From NCBI GenBank assembly GCA_037157565.1, contig JAZHRO010000022.1, forward strand, positions 7,936,001-8,000,000: DNA of 64,000 bases, written 5' to 3'. Every line of letters starts with the position of its first letter. Position 1 is the first letter of the stretch. This DNA is from Thalassia testudinum (lineage: Eukaryota; Streptophyta; Magnoliopsida; Alismatales; Hydrocharitaceae). The position numbers and the translations under genes are program-made. Below, one piece after another: positions 34,078 to 45,648 of this stretch. The notes under the pieces were generated by a model. It worked only from the letters and a program-made list of their open reading frames with translations. It made no database searches and was not told where the DNA came from.

Positions 34078-35648
34078 CACCCCCATGCCTATCTTTTGCT
34101 TATCCCTAGCAAAACTACATGCTATTTATAAAAGAATTAGGATCAGATTTCTTGCGCAAAAGTTATTTTTTAACACTAGGAAATTTCTACTAAGGACCTG
34201 AACTACAGAGACACAATAGTGCTCGGGTGTCTGCCAAAATGCAAACCACCCAAGCCCTCGCCTTATTCAAAAGAAAAAGCATCTTTTTCTTTTTCTTCTT
34301 TTTTCTTTTTTTCTTTTTGGATTTTTGAGTTTAAGGTTTTGAGGTAGCTTTCTACGGCTACCCAACCCACCCAAGACTCAAAGAGAACTCTAAGTACTAA
34401 GCATCTTTTCATGTGAATGTGATAAACTCACTGATCGACGATTAAAATGGACTTCGGGTTTCTACTCCTCTAGGTGACCTTAAAAGGAATTCTACCTAAA
34501 GGCATATCTATACGACCGGTAGCTTTCTCCCTACTTTTTTTTTTATGGTGTCAACACAATGGCGAACCCAGTGTATATCTCTCCGACTTATTTTACTTCC
34601 CCTCTCCTTCCTAAGTGTTTAAGAATTAAACATGCATTTTTGTGAGCTAGGTTCTAGATAACCGGCAGATGAGTTGTCACCGATGATTTGCCAGCCATAC
34701 TAATGCGGTGAAGTGTGGTTTATTTCCTTTTCTTCTTTTCTATTTCTTTTTTTTTATATATTTTATATTTCTTTTTTCTTTAAGTAGGTGGCTTCCTTAA
34801 TCTAAGATTTACCTAAAATCAGCAGAAAGAGAATGATCCTGTGCCTTGGCTCTGGACAACCAGCCAATGAGCTGGTGCCACCAATAATTTGCCAACCATA
34901 CCACCCTAGAAGGTTCATTAGCTACCCAATTTCTATTAAAATCAGCAAAAAGTGAGTCAATGAAAAGAGTGTGTAAATGCTTAGGCTTAAAGTCTCCTCA
35001 AATCAGAAGGTGAGTTGAGAAGTCCTGTACTTATCACCCTAACTTATTTAGCCAATTAGAAATAAATTTAAAATGGAGAGGACTCTAGAAACAAGTCCAC
35101 ATTTTAGTGGGCACCCTGGATGATTATGCCCAAAGACTTGAAAAATCTAAGTGTTCAGGTCATATCGTATCATTCCTATGGTTGACAAATTTCTAAAGCC
35201 CAAGTTCTCTTTTCCAAATTCAAATTTTTTTATCGAAAATAAAAAGAATCTATGGAGCTAACAAGATGGTTCAAATAATGATATCCACCCCCCATTCCTA
35301 TCTAATGCAATGTCCTCATTGTATTAAAAAGACATGAAACAAAGTGGAGTAGAATAGAATGCACCTGAATTTCATGATTACCTAATCAGCTCCGAGATGA
35401 AAAGAGACTGTATATGTGCTAAATTTAGTACCTTCAGCTAGGCACACTATACAAAAGAAGAAATCAACAATTCACAGGTGCAGGTCAGAATCAAAATAAA
35501 AAGATTTACCTCAGGACCTGCCAGCAGGTGTCCCACAAATGTGGACTAAATTGTGGTGTAGACCCATGTCCCAAGGTTGAGTGTACCTAAGGTTCTAGAT
35601 AAAAATTATCAAAAACCTGAAATCAGTATGCAAGTGGGGTCGGGCCTA
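34078..35648 (-). other. A3 polypurine tract and 3' internal region
   Basis: The tract is 34078-34090 (minus strand AGGCATGGGGGTG). The region matches A2 15631-17192, with the paired GGCTGGCAA motif (34643-34698 and 34848-34903) and the second purine tract (35281-35322, CACCCCCCATTCC and TGCAATGTCCTCATT on the plus strand). No gene. Confidence 0.7.
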
Positions 35649-37122
35649 CTATTTGTGAGGATGCAACCCAAGTCTAAAAAGTCAGATAATAGGAAATTTC
35701 ATATAAAAAAGATAATCAATGAATTTTTACTTGGGTTGGACATCCTCGAAGTAGAAAATGTCATAAGGGTCCTGGTAAAAGGTTAGTGGTTTCAGGTATA
35801 TAGGAACCCTTAGATTCAGACTTCTACTTCCCTCGAAATTGGCTTCCCATATCTTCATTTCCAGATTCCTATCCTCCACAATCATAATTTTTGGGACCTC
35901 ACAAATGTCAACATCCCCATATAAAATATCCAAGTTCAAAATTTGTGGCTCAAACAAAATTGACTTGGGTTTGATAATCTCAAGAAGATAATCATGATTA
36001 TACTCAATGGGGTGTGATTGAGGAATGGAGCTATGAATTGAATCATCCATGAAAATAGGATTTGTATCTTCCAAGATAGCCCCAACAGGATCAATTTTCT
36101 CAATTACTAGATTAATCAAATTCCTCAGGCCCAGTTGTCTCACTAAAATCATTTCCTTCAAACTCGAGTGAGACTTCACATAACAATTCTTCACCTTCAG
36201 AATTAAAGAATTCTGGATCCGCATTAATATATGTCTCAAAATCATCTATGATTTCCAGGTCCACAAAGACATACTTTTCCTCATTCGCTGGGTCATGGAT
36301 CTCAAGTGAAGAAATCAATTTATTCTCAATTGGTTGCTCTAGACCAACCTAGTCAACCTCGATCTCGTAAAATGTGTCGCCCCCTACAAGTGCTTAAGCG
36401 GATTTTGACATTGGCTCTCCTTAAAGGGGTTCATCCTGGGAATCATATCAAGATTGGACTAGAGCAATTACAAATCTCATCCTCAATTTCGATAACTTCC
36501 CAAGTAAAAACTCACCCGGATCCTTATGCTTAACATCCTGGAGCCAATCCAACAAATATTTGTTAAGATCATCAATTATTTGAATCAGAGGCTCCAATTC
36601 TTCAGTGCAAGGTGTTGGCTGAGCTTCTAAAGATTGTATGGTATTCCTTAAGTTAGCAAACACCTTATCTTGGACCTGGTTCACCTGAACCAAATGGTTC
36701 GATTCAGGGTTAGGTGGGTTTGGGTTCAGTCTAGGGGAGTCAAAAAATTGAGGTTCTTGATACCCTCCCTGATAATAGGTGATTTTAGATTGTTCATAAA
36801 GGGGCGGTGACCTCTATATAGTGTAATTTAGGGGAGGGTAAGAGTTGTAATCAAGATATCCTTCTTGATTGTAGATCGTATTAGATTGTCCATAGGAGGG
36901 TGATGATCTATAATTGATGTAGCTCGGAGAAGGATAAAAATCACAATCATGGTATCCAGGGTTAGACCCTGAACACGAATGTCCAAAACTGTATCGCCAA
37001 TCAGGATTATCCCAACTAGTAGATGGGTGAGAATAAGTCTGGTTGGGATAATAATTATTTTGGGAATAAGTAGTGGTAGGAGGATAAGAGTGGAAATGTG
37101 AATAGGATGTGGAAGCATCCAT
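35649..37122 (-). pseudogene. Family A ORF, copy in A3 (unknown function)
   Basis: ATG at 37122 opens MDASTSYSHFHSYPPTTTYSQ. The Tyr-rich N-terminus is open for about 102 codons to a stop at 36814. The same frame continues with QVNQVQDKVFANLRNTIQ and IIDDLNKYLLDWLQDV, stops at 36448, then resumes through acidic segments (36112-36318) and, after a frame change near 36130, through 35727-36112 with LTFYQDPYDIFYFEDVQP. The end at 35649 keeps GLHPHK. Of the three copies this keeps the longest continuous N-terminus. Substitutions relative to A1 and A2 are spread along the protein with the motifs retained. No known domain is recognised. Confidence 0.65.
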
Positions 37123-39391
37123 GGCAAAGTAGGAGGAAGAATGGTGCCCTGTAGTACAAACAATCAAACATGTCCTTAATTGGGATATCCTAATGATCTA
37201 CAGACTCCCAAAACCCGTCTCGAAATGAAAAGAATGATTTGATCAACTTTTTTTCCGTCAATCCAACTAGTTAGAGGGAGGGATTAGGGAGAAGGTTCTT
37301 CCCTTGGCTTTCGCGTCAGGTTCCTTTGATACCCCCCAACTGCGGTCATTGGACTCTACTCCCCTAGCTAGATATCAGATTGAACAGTAGAAGCAGATAA
37401 TAAAAAATAATCTCGATCTGGGCCCCGAAGAGTGAGTTCAATCCTTAAAGCCAATGTCTACTTTGTTTTAATTAGGCTTAGGTTTGAATGTGCTTTGGAA
37501 TGTGATGGACCCTTTATTTGGGTTGTGACCTTAAAGATTAGTTCTGATGTGCGTGCGTGCACAACCAATGATTTTCAAGCAAGATTATTTTTGGATGCAG
37601 TGAATTTTAGGGCTTAAATCTTGCTTAGTAGCTTTTAGGATTCAAGTTTAGGTGTATTCAATCAAGTTCAGTTGGCACATCAGGTTTTAAAAGCACAGGT
37701 GAAGATGTCTTCCTATAAAACTTAAAAGAATGTGGAGTGCCTGGTTAATTCCTAAAAGTTGAACTCTAAGATGCAGTTACTTAATGAGTTAGTTTTAGAT
37801 GAAGTGATATGGCCTAAACAACTCAAACAATCATCTTGGGAATAAGTAGTGGTAGGATGATAAGAGTGGAAATGCAAGTAGGATGTGGAAGCATCCATGG
37901 CAAAGCGAGTGGAAGAAAGATGCCCTACAATACAAACAATCAAACTTGTCCTTAATTGGGATAGCCTAAAGATCTACAGACTCCCAGAACCTATCTCGAA
38001 ATGAAAAGAATGATTTGATTGACTTCTTTCCAATCAATCCAACCAGTTAGAGGAAGGGATTAGGGAGAAGGTTCTCCCCTTGGCTTTCGCCTCAGGTTCC
38101 TTTGATACCCCCAACCACGGTCGCTTGGCTCCACTCCCCTAGATAGGCAGCATATTGAACAGTAGAAGCAGATTAATAAAAAATAATCTCGATCTGGGCC
38201 CCAAAGAGCGAGTTTAATTCTTAAGGCCAATGTCTACCATGTTTTAATTAGGCTTAGATTTGAATGTGCTTTAGAATGTGATGGACCCTTTATCTGGGTT
38301 ATGCTCTTAAAGATTAGTTTCGATGTGTGTGTGTGCATAACAAATGGTTTTCAAGAAAGATTATTTTTGATGTAGAGAATTTTAAGGTTTAAATCTTGCT
38401 TAGTAGCTTTTAGGATTTAGCTTTAGGTGTATTTAATCAAGTTCAATTGGCACACCAGGTTTTAAAAGTACAGGTGAACAAGTCTTCCTCTAAAACTTAA
38501 AAGAATGTGGAGTGATTGGTTAATTCCACAAAGTCGAACCCTAAGAGGCAGCTACTTAATGAATTCCTTTTAGATAAAGTGGTGTGTTCCAAACAACTCA
38601 AACAATCATCTTGGGAATACGTAGTGGTAGGAGGATAAGAGTGGAAATGCGAGTAGGATGTGGAAGTATCCATGGCAAAGCGGGAGGAAGAAAGGTGCCT
38701 TGTAGTACAAACAATCAAACCTATCCTTAATTGGGATAGCCTAAAGATCTACAGACTCCCAGAACTCGTCTCGAAATGAAAAGAACAATTTGATCGACTT
38801 TTTTTCGGTCAATCCAACCAGTTGAGGGAGGGATTAGGGAGAAGGTTCTTCCCTTGGCTTTTGCCTCAGGTTCCTTCGATACCCCCCAATCGCGGTCGTT
38901 TGATTCTGCTCCCCCAGCTAGACATTGATTGAACAGTAGAAGTAGATTAATCAAAAATAATCTCAATCTGGGCCTTGAAGAGTGAATTCAATCCTTAAGG
39001 CCAATGTCTACTCTATTTTAATTAGGCTTAGGTTTGAATGTGCTTTGGAATGTGATTGACCCTTTATCTGGGTAGTACCCTTAAAGATTAGCTTCGATGT
39101 GTGTGTATGCACAACCAATGGTTTTCAAGCAAGATTATTTTTGGATGTAGTGAATTTTAGGTTTAAATTTTGCTTACTAGGTTTGAAGATTAACCTTTAG
39201 GTGTATTCAATCAAGTTCAGTTGGCACACCAGCTTTCAAAGGCACAGGTGAAGATGTCTTCCTCTAGAACTTAAAAGAATGTGGAGTGCCTGGTTAATTC
39301 CTAAAGGTTGAACCCTAAGAGGTAGCTACTTAATGAGTTGTTTTTAGATGAAATGGTGCGGCCCAAACAACTCAAATAATTGGCTTGATGC
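37058..39391 (-). repeat. Three tandem ~775-bp units in the A3 leader
   Basis: Units are about 37058-37835, 37836-38610 and 38611-39391. Each contains the leader part with the acceptor-like site plus the first ~20-30 codons of the ORF (MDASTSY or MDTSTSY, HFHSYPPTTTYSQ), followed by leader again. Only the unit next to 37058 leads into the full ORF. A2 has a single copy. Confidence 0.9.
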
Positions 39392-39396
39392 ACCAT
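39392..39396. other. Left target duplication of element G
   Basis: ACCAT, repeated perfectly at 53019-53023. Confidence 0.92.
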
Positions 39397-42155
39397 TGGT
39401 GGCGTTTCTTATTGATGTTGTTATTATATGCGTTGTAGTATATTACAAGAACGGTTACCAGTCTAATATGATTTATTACTCGGAATAGAAAATTTCCCGA
39501 GGTCGAACTCAGGGAGAAAACTAAAATTTCAGAAGCATATAAATTCACAATATAATGTTTTACAAAAAAAAGGTAAGTCAAAAGAGAGAGAGAGAGAGAG
39601 AGATTGGCTTTTTCTTCTTCTCTTTCTTCTTTTCTCCTTCTCTGCGAAGTCCTTCTTTCTTTCTTCTCTGTGTTTTCTTCTTCTCTTTTCTTTCTTTTCT
39701 TTTTTTTTTTTTTTTCTGCTGCTGAGTCCTTCTTCTTTTCCTTTTGTTGTGGCTATCTTCTCCTTCTCTTTTCTTCTTCTGCTGCTGAGTCCTTCTTCTT
39801 CCTTTTTCTCAGCAGTGGATGACTCTCCGTCTCTTTCGCCGTCGTCTGATTCAGCACTTAGACGACTTAATGGCTCGGTTGCTACAGTGCCGCTCCTCTT
39901 TTCCCTCAACTCCCTTTCTTCCTTTCTTCTTCCGCCTGCTTCTTCTCTTCTTCTTCCCTTTTCCTTGTGACTAAGTCTCAGCCGCTCCTCTTCTCCTTTC
40001 TTCTTTACTATGCACACACACACACATTAGAGCAAAACCTACCCTACCCCTTCCCCGCGTCTCTCTCTCTCTCTAGATCTCTCTTTGGAAAGCTCTCCTA
40101 GAGCCGGGTAATTGGGTCGGGTCGCGTGCCCAGGTCCAGGCGCACCGGCGTGGGTGGTGTGCTAGGAGTGCACAGGCAGGATAGTCGGGTCAGGTCACCA
40201 GGTCCACGTGGGCAGTGTCGCGGACGAGGCGTGTGAATAGGTGAGGGACCTCACCCCTGTGTGACTTGAGGCGAATAGCCTCAGTCACTTTTTCCCTTTA
40301 TACTGGTGCGGGCACGCGTCGACTTCCGAGGTGGGACTAAAGTCCCACCTGCATCGTCGTGTGTCTGCAGGAGGAAGGCTCGACCAATTGGGGCAGCGGC
40401 AGAGGCCTTCGAACCCAATTGCGAGCCCGAGTGTGTGCGTGAGGGCGTTCCGCAGCTGCTAGACCTGGGGGCCTGGGGCGCTGCAGCCTGGAGCAGCTCG
40501 CGAAGCAGCTTCAACCTACTTGTCAATGGCGGAGAGCCCCTGGAACCTGAAGGTACTAAAATGGCCACGCGGCCGCGTTAAAAAAAACTCAAGGAGCTTC
40601 GCAGGAGTGTGGCAAAGGTAGTGCGGGGGTCGGCGAGACACGAGCGTGCCTGTGGCTGTGCACTTAGGGCACACTATGCGCGTGAAAGTGGGTGCGTTCG
40701 GGGGTTGTACAGAGTGTGCAGGGTGATGGATGGAGTAGGGGAATCGCTAGAGTGGAGTGAGGGGAAGCTTCTGAGCTTGTCGGCGAGGGGTGGAAAGGTC
40801 CGTGGAAGTGGGGTGATCTCGCCAGAGATGGTGGCCGGAAGCGAGGAAGATGGCGATGGCCAGTGACGGTCCGTGGGTTGAAAGAGTAAATTAGGAAGGG
40901 GGAAATAACAGGGAGAGTAAGGAGAAGAATTTCTACCTACTTAGTCGAAGAAGGGGGAGAGGGAGACTACTCGGCACGTACCTGCCGGAGCTGAGGACGA
41001 AGGTGCCCTGGGGAGGAGTAATGGCGATGAGGAAGAGATCTGAGGACGCCAGCTGGTGCGGCCTGGCGTGGAACGACGAGGCAGAGTAGGCTCTGCTGCA
41101 GGTATGGCAGCAGAGCGACGAGGAGGAGGAGGAGAGTTCGCCGGAAGCTTAGGGCAATCTGACCAGAGTGAGAGGAGACGAAAGAGAGGGGGTTTTTCGG
41201 CCAGAAGTAGCTTGAAGGAGACGGCAGATCCTGCCGCTCCTTATAAAGGCGTTGGCGAGGGGAGATGCACGAGACAGCGGCGTGGAGGAGTTGCCGGAAG
41301 TGGCTGGAGATGGAGACCCATCCCTTTCATGCATTCGCACGAGAGTTATGGGCGGTTGCAGGGCAAGGCAGGGGGTTCCTACGAAAGAGGACGACGCAGG
41401 GAACCCCCCGTTCATTCCTGAGAACGGGCGCCATCCTCTGCGTAAGGTCGCCGGAGGCATGGCGCTGCTCAGAACGGCAGGGAGGACCTTTCTGCAAAGA
41501 ACGACGGAAAGATAGGAGGCAATGTGTAATGGTTTCAAAAGATAAGGGTAAAAAGTAATTCAAGAGGACCAATTTGTAAAGTCGGTCAAGATGGCCTTTT
41601 CTTAGGCTCAAATTTTTATACTAGCCTAATTGGAATCTAAGGATTTTAATGGTGAAATTTGATTTTAGATTTGACCACGTTTGACTTGTCAATTTGTGCA
41701 AAAACCCAAATTAAGTGATAAATTAGGCATGGTTCTCAATTTAGGTCAAAATAGGTTGCAAAGGCCAAATTGAAGGTTCTAGATCCTATGGAATATTTTT
41801 CTATGAATTTTAGAGGGTTTAGTTAAATTTTATCCTACCTCAAACCTCGTGAATTAAAGCAGATTTATTTTTAGGATTACAGGATGTCATTTAATTCATA
41901 GAAGTTGCTATAATCCTTTTCAGATCAGATCATCCCACTTCCTTCCTTATTAAACTTATTTGACCTATGTTTGGACCCTTAGATACCCTTTTTGTGTACT
42001 ACATTGGTAAAATTACAGTTTTACCCCTTATGATTTGTTTTATCCTTTGATTCAGAGTTCTCTGAATTAGGCCTCTCATTAGGTTTTGTAGAAGCTTTTT
42101 CACACTTATTTAGATCAAATTGTGCTAGTTAGGGTTCATAATGAGGCTCTCATCA
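39397..42155 (-). repeat. G 3' LTR (2759 bp)
   Basis: Collinear with 50290-53018 with scattered substitutions and small indels, mostly in the TTCTTCTT-rich section 39600-39800. On the plus strand it runs TGGTGGCG to CTCATCA. Confidence 0.95.
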
Positions 42156-42168
42156 TACCCCCATGCCT
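42156..42168 (-). other. G polypurine tract
   Basis: Minus strand AGGCATGGGGGTA directly before TGATGAGAGCC. Confidence 0.88.
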
Positions 42169-42764
42169 AGCTTTTGCTAGTCCCTTAGCAAAATTTTAAG
42201 GTTTTAACCTTGTTCTAAATCATGAATTTCTTATTGAGTTTAGATAAGTGCTTTTTCTTTTGTAACCTTGATTAGGTCAGAATGCAAATCATACACCTAA
42301 AAGGTACTCTAGTACCAACCAAGATCTAGATTTGTCTAGCTTTAGCCTCAGTCATTAGCAAAGGTTTTTAAGGCCTACAAGAATTAACCTAGGGTTTATT
42401 GGACTTTGTGGTTAAAGCACCCGTGCTTGAGATAATTTTTGCCTTGGTTCAGCTCGCAGTGCATTTTGTAAGACAGAGAGGTAGAAGATTTATTTGTTTG
42501 GAGAGTTTTCTCTCTTTTTTTCTTGTTAATTCTAGCTTAGGATTGTCTTCACAACACGATCTGCATCAAATTCCTTGTCCCCATCATCAATCCTCAAAGG
42601 TTCCTGACAGTCGATGCTTCGAGATAGCACTGCTCATGGTAACCCCCAGAACCCTAGCTTTCGAGATTTCGAGATAATCTCGTCCATGGTGTTCCGTGGC
42701 TGAATTCAGACCTTAGCAATTGACACTTTGTGATAATGCCATCCATGGAATCTGAACCAGCAGA

Positions 42765-42814
42765 GTGCTTACATGCCTCCAGTAGGATATGTAAATATCC
42801 TAAGAGACAAGCAC
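42765..42814 (-). other. Conserved stem-loop in the G 3' internal region
   Basis: Minus strand: GTGCTT pairs with AAGCAC at the base. GTCTC can pair with GAGGC with one G-T. TAGGATAT and ATATCCTA form a perfect 8-bp top stem around TTAC. Same length as B1 27665-27714. Confidence 0.65.
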
Positions 42815-43365
42815 CGAGGAGATGATATTTTGTTACGCATCTTCGAGGGGAATTTCCCACCTCTCTGCGCTGGGAACTCGTCCTAATCAACCTGTGTTGG
42901 TCAACCGCTCCTACTCTAGGTGACATTTTCAGAAATTTTGTAATGCTTCTGCGTGATTTTGATATTTATGCTTACTGAACCAGACTATGTGTGTAAATTT
43001 GGGTGCTTAGGTTACTGAGTCCCGCAAACCAAAAGTTAGCTAACGAGGCCAAAAACTCCCTAAGCCTTGGACCTAATACTTAAGCCTTTCATTCTCCTCA
43101 ACCTCTTGAGGAATATTTAGATCTCAATGGGTACTAAGAGTCTATCCAAGAATGCCTAAAGTTTGCGTTCTTACTAATCTTACTATGCACTTTCCTTTTC
43201 TTTTCCTGAATGTGGTCTAGAACTTAGGTTAATTCCTTAAATTCTTACTAATGACTGTCTCTTTTCTTTCATTTTGTGCTCTTTTTGTCATTTTGTTCTT
43301 TTTCTTCACGAAAATTTCTTTCCTCCTCTCTCTTTTTTTTTTTGAAACCTTTTCTTTGCACTTTC

Positions 43366-43405
43366 ATACCCCCCTATGCCTAAGATTTGCAATGTCCTCA
43401 TTGTA
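43366..43405 (-). other. Second polypurine-tract candidate in G
   Basis: Minus strand: AATGAGGACATTGCAAATC, then AGGCATAGGGGGGTATG, about 1.2 kb before the true tract. Confidence 0.45.
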
Positions 43406-43737
43406 AATTAGGAGGGTTTTTATTTGGCTTAGTTCATGCATTAGGACAGGTGTTTTGGTGAGTGGATGGGTCGGGGTGGCTGTTGCGGATGATTTCTAAT
43501 CTCAGATGTAAGCACCTGAGGTGGAGTCGACTGTCCTAAAGGATGAACCTTAAGTGCAAAAGAGGTGTCAGAAAAGGTTTCGGGTTTTTCTAAAGAGAAT
43601 GACGGACTGCCTCCCGTTGAGTACTAAGTTTTATGCCATCGGCTGGGTGCAATATGCTCAAGGAAAATGGAGGATAAATGATGACTCACCCGAATCTGTA
43701 GAGGTTACATCAATGAACGATTTGAGTCTCTAACCAT

Positions 43738-45111
43738 TCACAATGAAAGGTTCGGAATCATGGCTGAGCGGACTGATTTTGACAGCTCCATTTCCAAATC
43801 TTGTCGGACAAGATATGGTCCAACCCACTTGGATCGCAGTTTCCCAGGGAAGAGTTTGAGTCGGGCATCGAAGAGTAGGACCTTCTGACCAGGATGAAAG
43901 ATCTTTCTAGATATATGCTTGTCATGGAAGGCTTTAACCTGCTCTTTGTAGATTCGCGAGTTCTCGTATGCATCGAGGTGTAATTCATCGATCTCGCTTA
44001 TCTGAAGCTTTCTGTGGGTTCCAGCCGTAGAAAGATCTAAATTACAGCTCCGTACTGCCCAATAGGCTTTGTGCTCTAGTTCGACGGGAAGGTGACACGC
44101 CTTCCCATACACCAGTCTAAAAGGAGACATGGCTAATTAGGTCTTGTGGGCAGTCCTATAAGCCCACAAAGCTTCCGGAAGTCGGGATGACTAGTCCTAC
44201 CTGTCAGGTCGAATAGTGACCTGCAGGATTTTCTTGATCTCCCGATTAGATAGCTCAGCTAGACCATTAGTCTGGGGATGGTAAGGAGTAGTGATTCAGT
44301 GAGACACCCCGTATCTAGTCATCAGTGACCTGAACTGAGCATTCGTGAAATGGGTCCCTCCATCAGAGATGATTGCATGAGGAATCTCGAACCGTGAAAA
44401 GATATTATGATGAATGAATTTGATAACGATTTTGTGATCACAGGTTCGGGTTGGAATGGCTTCGATCCATTTGGACACGTAGTCCACAGCAAGTAGAATG
44501 TACTCGAAGCCGTCCGAAATGGGGAAGGGGCCCATAAAATCAATCCCCCAAATGTCGAAGATTTCGCATATGAGAATCGGCTACAAAGGCATCATGTTGC
44601 AATGACTCATATTGCCCAAAGTTTGGCAGCGACTACATGCCTTACAGTGATTGTATGCGTCTTTGAAAATGGTGGGCTAGTAAAAGCCACACTGGAGGAT
44701 CTTAGATGCGATTTTGTGCCTAGAGAAGTGGCCACCGCGTGCCTGGTCATGGCAGAAGGAGAGAATATCAGTGATTTCACCCTCCGGGACACATTGCCGG
44801 ATGATTTGGTCAACACCTATGCGGAAGAGGTACGGGTCTTCCCAGATGTAGTACTTGGCATCAGAGCGCAATTTGTCTTTCTTGGCCTTCGGCCAATCAG
44901 ACGGGATCTGATGAGATGCCAAGTAGTTTACTATATCAGCAAACCATGGAAGCCTAGTACCAATAGTCAGTAGGTGTTCATCAGGAAAATGCTCCGTGAT
45001 GGGTCTAGAAGGGTTGATGATCTCAGAAGGAAGGCGAGACAAATGGTCAGCTATCACATTCTGTCTTCCCGCCTTGTCGTGAATCTCGAGGTCGAATTCT
45101 TGCAACAGCAA
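43738..45111 (-). pseudogene. int: G integrase (with the end of the RT-RNase H linker)
   Basis: Integrase inserts the cDNA into the genome. The reading frame is kept from 45111 to 43738 with several stops (44677, 44296 and others). It starts with the RNase H tail (HDKAGRQNVIADHLSRLP). The zinc-binding domain follows: CHDQARGGHFSRHK, then CKACSRC. The catalytic core has D in GIDFMGP (about 44541), D in IISDGGTHF (about 44364), and E in NGLAEL (about 44261), a D-35-E spacing that counts one stop codon between them. The C-terminal part has [20 protein letters not shown] and a KWVGPYLV segment typical of gypsy integrases. It ends NLSL at 43738 with no chromodomain, as expected for Athila/Tat rather than chromoviruses. 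Confidence 0.92.
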
Positions 45112-45126
45112 GATCCATCAGATTAA

Positions 45127-45648
45127 TCAAGGCTTCACGTCCTTCTTGTCAAGGAGATGCCTCACGGCTGTGTGATCCGAGTAGATGATGATGTGAGAAC
45201 CCAGGAGATAGGATCGAAATTTTTTGAGGGCAAATACTACAGCTAGCAGCTCTTTCTTAGTAACTATATAGTTACGCTGAGCCTCGTCAAGTGTCTTGCT
45301 AGCGTAGTAGATGACCACAGGTTTCCCGTCAACTTTCTGCCCCAGAACCGTCCCTACAGCGACATTAGATGCATCGCACATGATCTCAAAGGGTTGAGAC
45401 CAATCAGGGGATTGTAGGATCGGGGCCTGGGTGACTCGGTCACGAAGGTTCTCAAAGGCTTGAGTGCATTCCTTGGTGATTTCAAAGGGTACATCCTTGG
45501 AGAGAAGAGTAGTCCGGGGGCATGCGATTTTCGAGAAATTAGGAATGAAACGACGGTAAAAATCGACGTGCCTAAGAAAAGAATGGATGTCCCTGATCGA
45601 GCTAGGCATAGGAAGTCGAGAAATTAGATCAACCTTGGCTCGATCCAC
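45127..45648 (-). pseudogene. G RNase H and RT connection domain
   Basis: RNase H removes the RNA template after first-strand synthesis. The 173-codon open stretch begins with the RT thumb/connection (SIRDIHSFLRHVDFYRRFI). RNase H follows: FEIMCDASNVAVGTVLGQ (first Asp), YIVTKKELLAVVFALKKFR (Glu) and IIIYSDHTAVRHLL (second Asp). It is in the same frame as the integrase; only two stops (next to 45127 and shortly after) separate them. RT proper lies upstream in a region with a frame change. Confidence 0.92.

Larger units (their letters stand above)
42169..43737 (-). other. G region between integrase and 3' LTR (no env-like gene seen)
   Basis: About 1.57 kb without a credible ORF. Read on the minus strand it has the second purine tract (43366-43405), a segment shared with B1 and E, the stem-loop 42765-42814, and the repeat modules 42613-42750. 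Some Athila elements carry an envelope-like ORF here; none is visible. Confidence 0.7.

Noticed and set aside
39529..40023. Lys/Arg/Glu-rich open frame of 164 codons (minus strand), and a similar one at 50450-50875
   Set aside because: It is the translation of a TTCTTCTTT-rich LTR stretch. Both LTRs of G have it by duplication, with low complexity and no conserved domain.
41056..41611. Several overlapping open frames on both strands in the G 3' LTR
   Set aside because: GC-rich LTR sequence gives chance open frames. The matching frames in the 5' LTR are shifted and broken.
44602..44973. Plus-strand open frame of 123 codons
   Set aside because: Antisense shadow of the G integrase.
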